Assembly (NCBI RefSeq): GCF_015706575.1
Contig: NW_024037048.1
Location: forward strand, 11,983,512-12,047,511
Length of the DNA: 64,000 bases
Direction: 5' to 3'
DNA from: Patiria miniata
Lineage: Eukaryota > Echinodermata > Asteroidea > Valvatida > Asterinidae
Below are positions 26,801 to 35,800 of the stretch, piece after piece. Each line of letters starts with the position of its first letter. Position 1 is the stretch's first letter. The position numbers and the translations under genes are program-made. The notes under the pieces were generated by a model that saw only the letters and a list, made by a program, of their open reading frames with translations, was not told where the DNA came from and made no database searches.

Positions 26801-29800
26801 AGAGTGGTTCATGTTTCTAAAGGCAAGATTTTATTGAGCTGTAAATAGTCTTAAACAGCTAGAATACATAATTGGTAAATTGAGAAAATAGTCTAAATAC
26901 AAATGTGAGATGCTTTTATACATGTAAAAAGGTCAGGAAAATACTACAAATATATTTTGTAATGCAGAAAAGCTAACAACAGAATACTGCATACAAAAAA
27001 ATGATGCAGCAACTAAAATGAAAAATATCATGAATTCATACCAATGTGGACGTCATTTGATATCCATATCACTCATCCTCATCACTTTCATCTTGATAAA
27101 CAACGAATATCAAGTGGTGCTCATATTCATTCTAGTATACTCCTAAGCATTCAGATCTTAATCATTCCTGAAATCACTTACCCAAGAAGATTCAATACAG
27201 ACTTTTGAGAAAGTAATTGGTCATACACATTTTCAGTCAAACATTCCACAAAGTTGGTTTCAATCTGTGAAATGAAAGCTACTCATTTGCATCATTTCTT
27301 GAACTGGTTCAGGAATACGGTGCAGCAATCCTTATCTTAAACAATTCAGAACTTAACCCTAATCCCCTAAGGTGGGTGACAAATCATATCAGAATTATCC
27401 AAAAACAAAGAAATAATGTGCAGGAAATTGAGTTGCACTTTCTGTGTTTAACAAAATGTTACGCTTCCTCTCACTTCCCAAACGGACATGTTATTCCTTC
27501 TACATTTACTTAACATCGTTATTTCCAATTAAACAAAGATATTACAGCAAGAATGTAGCAATTACTGGCAATGCATTTACTGTACATGAATATCCAGATA
27601 TCTAACATCCAATCTATGTCATTGTATAAGGAGCTTTAATACACTAAATGCAGCTTGACTTGACATGCTCAAATTTGGTTTTTTAAGTTTCTAACAAACA
27701 ACTTCTACTAGAATTTTATGCATAACAGAAGCATGTTTTGTTGTACACACAGAGCTTTAACTTCACTCCCAGGTAATCTTTAAAACAGACTTGTAGATGA
27801 GTTCTTTAGAACAAAAACATTAAGGTTTCTATACACATGTACATGTACTTCATACAGCAACAGGTATCTGGTTTCGAACTTACCCGTAACAGGACACGCC
27901 TTGAAAAGATTGACAGGCATGGTTGATTCACGGTAAAATAAAATTGGCAGGAGATCGTGTAAATCAATTGCACCAATTTTAATTGGTCTCTCTTAGTATT
28001 TTACCATTTTTCACCGGATTTTGGTTATTTTTGGTTTAATGTATAAACATCACATCTATAAAAATTTAATTTAACGTGTTTAAGATGCAAGTATTTCGTT
28101 TGCTAAAAAATTAAGTGTCCAAACTAGGTGCCGCAATAACGCATGTACAACATTGATTGGTTAAATGTTTTACATTACTGCATTTCTGGAAAAATCATAG
28201 CTTTGGGATTTTCTATCATGCTGCCCGGGATGCCTGATTTCCGACAATCACTGCAGTAAATACTGATGGCTTGAATCAGTTTACGCTTCTCTATGTTGTA
28301 GCGGGCTTTGATGAAGGCTGAAGAAAGAAAACAAAGAAGAAACCATACATTACAGGCAAATAGAAATATAGATTTCATGAGATGAAGATATTTTATAAAT
28401 GACTATTGCACAATCTTATGCTATATAGTGCGTATCAAAATAGACATGTGGGAAAATGTGTTAGCGTGTGGTCAATATTTGGGTATCATGGAGTGCCCAT
28501 GTCCTTGTCACCTACATGTATATGTATGGACTAACTCTATCCACTCAAGAGTAGCACTGGTATGAATGATGTACACGAGATGGCAGTTATATAGGAGTGG
28601 ATTGGATACAGGAAAGATTAGTGCACTTCACTTCAAGCATTGACTTCCCACTGAGCTGAAGTTACTATAAAGAACATCCCACAGAACAAACAGCATGGCT
28701 AATAATACAGCGCCTTTGAGTGCACGTTACATCTAAACATTCTATAGCCTATTTGCTTGAAAGAGAACTAACAGGTAAAGTCTAGAAATTGAGAGTTTGA
28801 TTTTCAAGGGTATCCGGGTTTTAGAGGATCTTATTTTTGGAAATTGTTCAAATAGAAGGATTCGTTTTTGGAGAAATCTTGAGAAAATGTCTCTAAATTG
28901 TAACAAAGGCTTAGAAAAAAAAGTCTGCTCTTCTTTAGGACATGCTGGTGTAGGGGGAGCTCTTGAGTGGAGAGTGAGTTTGAAATTGTTTTTTAATATG
29001 GCTGCCAATAAAATATTTTGGTTGTCTGAAGTTCGCATCGCACACATACCTCTTATTGCCCCAATGATACTCTGGTCCAGCGGTTGATACTCCATACTGT
29101 TTCCATGATGCGTTGGTTTACCCATGGCTAGCGTCATCCGATCAAAATAGATGTCCAGAAGCCGTCTGATGAGGATAGTCCAGCCTTTCTTGGAGGCTTT
29201 CTCTGCTTCCCATAGATCAAGACGACTGATGAAGACATCGTAACCATGAGCAAGGCGAAGTTTTTGGTTTCCAATCTGAATGGTGAGAATAGAACCTCTT
29301 TGTTTCAGAAGGGTACTCAGTAATATTGTGAAGTTACAATTTAGTGATTGACTTTACTCTTAAATTTTGGTGTTTTTTTAACAACAGCAACTTATGTCGA
29401 TAACCTTAAATTAATGTCTGTCTATACATGTACCTACAAAATATATTTGTTATATCATGTGCTTGGATACTATAATTTCATTGGTCTTGGAAGGCCACGT
29501 GTCTGGACAATAAAAATGTATGTCACACACTGAGGGTGATATCGCATTGCTTTCATTGCCTGCGTTGCATGGGCGAGTGGAACCTGCCAATGCGCTAGCT
29601 TTACGCAATGAGAACTGCAACGTCAAACGCTCAGTCTCATGTCCGGCAGGACATCAAAACCTTCAGTTATCAAAGGTTACATCACAGTGATTTAATTTAA
29701 TTCTCACACAGTGAGTAACACCCATTTATATTTTTGACTTATTGGCACGATATAATAAACAATTGTTGACTGCTGTGATGTGTGATATGCTGTTTATCAC

Positions 29801-32800
29801 CCCCTCAGGGCTCATAGTACCCTCTGCTTATATTATAGCATCTCTCGGGTGTTAAAAACGTCATATTCCACATCACAGCAGTCAACAATTGTTAAATATA
29901 TTACAGCAACTTCCTTTGCAGTAAAATATGCACTATACACAAAATCAAAAATAGCATTCAGTGGTTTTCAGACAGGGTGTTATCATAATAACCTGTTTTT
30001 CAAATGACATTCAAACAATCTCAATTTCTAAATGTAAACAATGAGCAGTGCTTGCATGAGAATGCATGACTAGCAATGACTTACATTAACACCATTACAT
30101 GTCATATCCTCAGCTGTTAAGAAGTCGATATCAGAAGCAACAGGTATACCGCCACCAGCGTTGACAGCAAAGCTTCCAGGATCTGTCATTCCTACCCCAG
30201 CAGGTTCATCGGACATGCAACTCCAATAGACGTTGTTCATGGTAGAGGCCTCGACACTACCTGGTGACGATGTGTCCATTGTCGGCCCTGCAGCAGCCAT
30301 AGCAAGAGAGGTGGGCACCAGACTGTGTTGACTGACTGGAGGGTATGATTCCCGTGGTTGAGTGCTGCATCCTGGCTGGGCTTCTGCTGAGATAGGTTGA
30401 GACGGAGATGATGCTTCTAATTTGGGAACAGGATACTGACTAGTATTGCTGACTCTGTCAGGCTGAATTCTGTCCTCTGAAACTAACAGAAAGATATCTA
30501 TGTGTATGTGATTCTCTTTTTACTTACAATTGTTATTTTACTGGTTGTCCATGCTTTTATCAGTAAATGGCAAATGCATATATGTACATGTACAGTGTTA
30601 TACACTTGCTCTGACATACTGCTTGCTGCACTGATCCCACGTGCATCTCTAGGTTAAATTGGATAAACCATCAGTATTCACATCTATGACTTCTCCTCAT
30701 ATGCCACAAATACTGAGCATAATTCACTTCCCAAAACCTTTTTATGATGTTTCCTTTTGATGAGAATTTGGTCTTTTAAACTCTGAATTTGTTCTCCAGG
30801 GCGATCAACCTTAAAATATTCCAGTGAAGCCATAGAATCAACTTATTATTGCACACTATTTCTTTAATGTCCATAACCGTTAACAAACAGGGTCACTGGA
30901 AGAACAAATATTGAAAAGAATAACTGCATCTATCAAAAATAACGTTGGTGGATCAAAATAAAACAATCTAACAAGATTGTAATGATTATGAACTGATCGT
31001 ACTGACCAATAATTTACCTGATTGTGGAAATTGTCCAAGCGGATGCTGATCCTGATTATCTTTCAGGTCCTGTGACGTAGCACCATCAAATAGCGGGTTT
31101 ATTTCACGAGCCTCATGTTCCTCAACCATGTCAGGAAAAACTGGCCTGCTATACTGTGCACCAGCAGTATTCATTGTGGCAACAGGCAAGGACACATTCC
31201 ACTGGGGATTGGCCTGTCTCATCTGGCCCCCTGAGTTCATAGGCACTTTTCTTTGGTACATTTTCCTGTGCGGAAATGCAATGCTGCTGCCTAACAATCG
31301 TTTGGGTGTGCCTCCTGCACTGCTCTTTGACTTCGGTTGCTTCCTTTTGAGGGAGCCTTTCAGTGCATTTTTAGATGCATGTTGATAGTTGACTTGTGTT
31401 GGGAGTACATGACTGGAATCGGGGTGTGCTGATTCCATGGTAGACAGAGATACTTGAGTTTGTTGTTGCTTAGTAGGTGAAGGGCTAAGTACATTCTTGT
31501 CCGGTGGCTGATGCCCGTCTGGTGTGGTATGAGCAATGCAGGGTTGTGCCTTAGAGTTATCCACTGAGAGACTGGCTTCATCAGCTGACGTTCTTATCTG
31601 GACAGACTCTGTACGATCTCCAGTGGGATATGACACAGTGTCTTGAGTTGGCCTAAACTCTGGTCTCCTTGCATGTCTTGGGGCATGGCTCACAATCAAA
31701 CCCCCAGGAACTCTAGCAGCAGCCAAGCTCCCATGTTGTGAAGCAGGCAATGTGGTCACACTGGACGCAGCACTACCGGTAGGAGTTTCTGACAGGATCA
31801 ATGTTGCAGTCACATTATCTGAAGTCTGAAGAATAGCCCGTTGTTCTTGTAATCCATGACCGTGTCTGGAGGATGCTGATCTTCTTACTTGAGCCCTTTG
31901 GTCTTCCTCATTATTCCTGTAGGAATTTGCCCTAATTCTTGACAGTTTTCTCTTCTTCCTCCAGGGATGCTGCATGTGAGAATGTCCTCTTCTGAGTAGG
32001 TTCTTCTTAAGTACAAAAGCTAACTTACTCGGTCTTGAACCAGAGTGAGTGTTCCTTTGATGTCCCTTTTTCTGACGAGCTACGAGCAACCATTGTCGTG
32101 GCCTTTGAAATTTGGCTGGACTTTCCTGAGATGATTCCTCACCAGATGCCCATTCTGTGGAATTAAGACACATACAAAGAGTGAGGTACTTGTCACAGAA
32201 ACTAGCAACATTCAACCATATTTAAACAGCAAAAACCAAATGTTTAATATGACAAATATACGTAAACAGGATGACTATTTCAACACTTTAATGATACAAT
32301 TGTAATATATATTTCTTTAACATGAACATTTCAGTGGGGCTTTGGTAAGATAAAATGAGAACATATTTTAAGAGTGTAATACACAAAAATGGATGATTGT
32401 ACCTTCATCAAATGATAACCTGAAAGCTGGCACTGTCAAAGTTTATACATGGTACACCAAATACATGACCACTCAAAAATTTGCCACAAACAGTGACAAA
32501 TGACTTTACAAAAACGGTGTCTAACAGTTTCTATTAAGATGTACTGTTTGTGCTCTGCAATGAGCTCAATTTTTTTCCACCTTTGTTTGCTCTATTGTAA
32601 CAGTAAACAATGCTTGGCATACTGGCACAGAATCTTGTAACCAAAACAACTTTCTGGTTAGGTTCTTTGATGGAGGTACATGTACACATTGTATGTAGGA
32701 CAAAGTTTCAGTTTTGAAAACAGTTGACTGACAATGCCAATTTTCAACTTACCATTTGTATGGTCTTGCTTATAGGTTCACTGTGATGAACACTGCAATT

Positions 32801-35800
32801 CTGCTAATAGAATCTTGTATAGCTCAGATGCAGTGGTTACATGTTCGTTTTGTGGAAACCACTACTGCACTGTTAACGCATTGCCAAAAGATGTCAAACA
32901 AGTTGACTGCCTGCTTTACTAGTGCTCAAGATGAATGTGATTAATGCCAAACCATTAAGGTTGATGACTGCGCAACTATTACACGATATCCTTGTATCCT
33001 GTAAGATTCTCTCTGGATTTGTCTCTTTTAACCTAAGGTCTGTAATGCATTGTTAAATTGTATTTATTCACAGAAAAATCAATAAAACCATAGACATGAT
33101 AGAGGGCAGTTTGAGCAGTACAGGGAGTAACAGGCAAGGTGGTTTTGAATGGCGGAAGGACTAATTTGACTAATCAGTCAAATTAAATATAACCCATTTT
33201 GATTTCCTATCTGATACACAATTTCTGCAAATTATACAATGGATCAGTTATCAGCAGGAGTACAGCATCTTGGACAATGCATTGTATCAGCCATGGACAG
33301 ACCGTTATGCCCGGCAGCATGCATCAGGTTATCAATGCATGGCTTGCTACATGTAGCTTAAAACTACAGATGTTTTGCAAACGTAAGTCTTAGGCTATCT
33401 GGGTCAGGCGTTGGGGTTTGCCTGTCAATTAACTGCACCATACTAAGTCATGTAATGAAATGTACAAGCATGTGATATGATTCAAGGTTGTGTTGTGTAA
33501 CAGTGTTTGCTTTCTATGAGCATCAAGTCCCATATTAAGTAATATTTAGTAGCTGGGCACCACCTTCTGTAATCCTGCAAATCCCTAAAAAACCTCAAGC
33601 ATCTTACTGTCTTGAGGCCTGACACCTCAAAACTACAAGATGTCTGGAAATTGTGTGCCAAGCAGTGAATAGTGAAGCCAGCAATATTAATGTAGCAAAC
33701 AATAAAATCTTCTTCCAAATGTGATTATAAGGTTCTTTGGAGTCAGCTCCACTTACAACAGTATCACAAGTCATTGTTCTGTTGAGTGACACAATTCAAC
33801 TGTAACCACAAACAACTTATTGATCTTGATCATTAAGGCTTGTTTTATTAATTGTGACCAGAATCAGTGGGCTTTATTCCTAAGCCTCATCATTTGACAT
33901 TGGGCTGCAGAAATTTGAGAACTACAAGTAACTTCATATTTGGTTCAGTTTGAGAACTTATCAATTTTATTCATCCCTGATTGCCGCCCACATATTTCAA
34001 ACACTCAACTGCAAAAAAATAAATATTTTTTGGCTGATCAATATTCAAATTAACACTTTCATTACATTACACCCTATTTTGTTTGTCATTTTAATTTTGT
34101 ATGCAATTCTGGCCATTTCTATGGTATGTGCCTCAAACGCGCTGCGCTAACAGTCTTCACTTATGGACACTGGGGCACGTGCGGCATACTGCAGGATGTG
34201 GCGCAGAACGCAGCGGTGCAGGAATAAAGTGTTTAAAACCAGCCGATGTTTAAAACCACCCACGTGACAGGCTCTCAACCAATAGGGTAAACTGTCTTAG
34301 GTATTTATGAATATTTTTTTATGAAAGCCATGGTAGATATTATGGACACTGTGAGCAATTCTGATTTTTATTTCATAACGATGCAATATTTTATATGTAC
34401 CTTCATCTGCACCAAACTTTTGACACTATAATAAAAACTGACAGATCAGATCGTCACCATAATCAAACAAAGATGATCCAAGTTGACAATACTGCCCACT
34501 TGGACTATATTTGTTCACTTTCCGATTTGTCAATTACCACGATGTCATCTGACAATGTTTCAAAGCAAGGTGCCATCTGACTCAACATAATCTGACTTCT
34601 CACTTCCATAATCTGGTCTCACCTAGCATTGCCTGAAACGTTTTAATTCCCATCTTTTGAGAGGTTATAGATGATCCTTAGGAAAGCAGTGGATTTCAAG
34701 CTGAAGTGTCTTGACCTTATCTTCACATACCTCCTGAATCACTGGCCACGTCATCAGAGCTTGACATCTCTTCAAGTGACATCATATCTGGGTCAAGAGT
34801 GAGCGGCTCATCCTTGACAAGGTAGCCAGTTAAGTGTAATGTTCCTGGAAATAATATACTCCAAAGAGTTAGTCAACACATAGTATGCACTGGTGTGAAG
34901 ACAGCCTGTGATAACCCAACAAAGGATTAGTCCCCTTAAACATGATCTTAAATTAATCAATGTACATTGCCTTTCATCACAATAGGTATAGAAATTTCTT
35001 GAGCAGCAGTGACATGTGTTGTTTAGTTGTTCATTCAATTACGGGAAATTTCAATTTGTTAGTTTTTTTAAAATAGGCAAGCCTTTCATATTAATTTTAA
35101 TATAAAAAAAATTCAATACATTTCAGGGTATCTCCATTTATGCATAAAAAGTAGGCAGCAGATTACATAACTTGTGCATTTCATTTCATGTTGATTGAAA
35201 TTGTGCAGTTGTAAGATTATGGGTCGATTATCATTTCGCATAGTGAAAAGTAACTGACTACAATTCTTAGACCAATCGAGACCAAGAGAGTAAAAAATGA
35301 CATGACTTTGGAGATTACACATCAAGCAATTTGGGTTTTTTGTTTCAGAGCTCAAAGAATAAACCTGAAAATGTATGTTTCAAATCTTATACATCCATCC
35401 TCTGGTTATTGGTCATGTAGATTATACACTTGAGTCACAAATCCCATGATATAGTGATCAATGATAGTTGATACATGTACATGTAGCTGTCAGGCCCGGG
35501 ACCATTGATGCCAGCAATGTCCTCTTCTATGATACGCTGAATCCATGCACAATGACTGAGTGGAATGGAGCAGTACTGTTAATTATTAAGTGAATTACCT
35601 CGTCCTTCAGTGAAAAATGTCACCTCTTCACCCTCTGTCAAGTTCAGATCCAGTGACTGTTGGAAGACGGTACCATAGCACAATGTGCAGACAAGGAATT
35701 CTGCCTTTTCATGTTGAACCATCAACTGGGTCAACTTGCCTTGCTCTCTCTCAGTAACTACAAGTACAGTAAAACAATAGAATATGCAGTCGTGTGTTAA

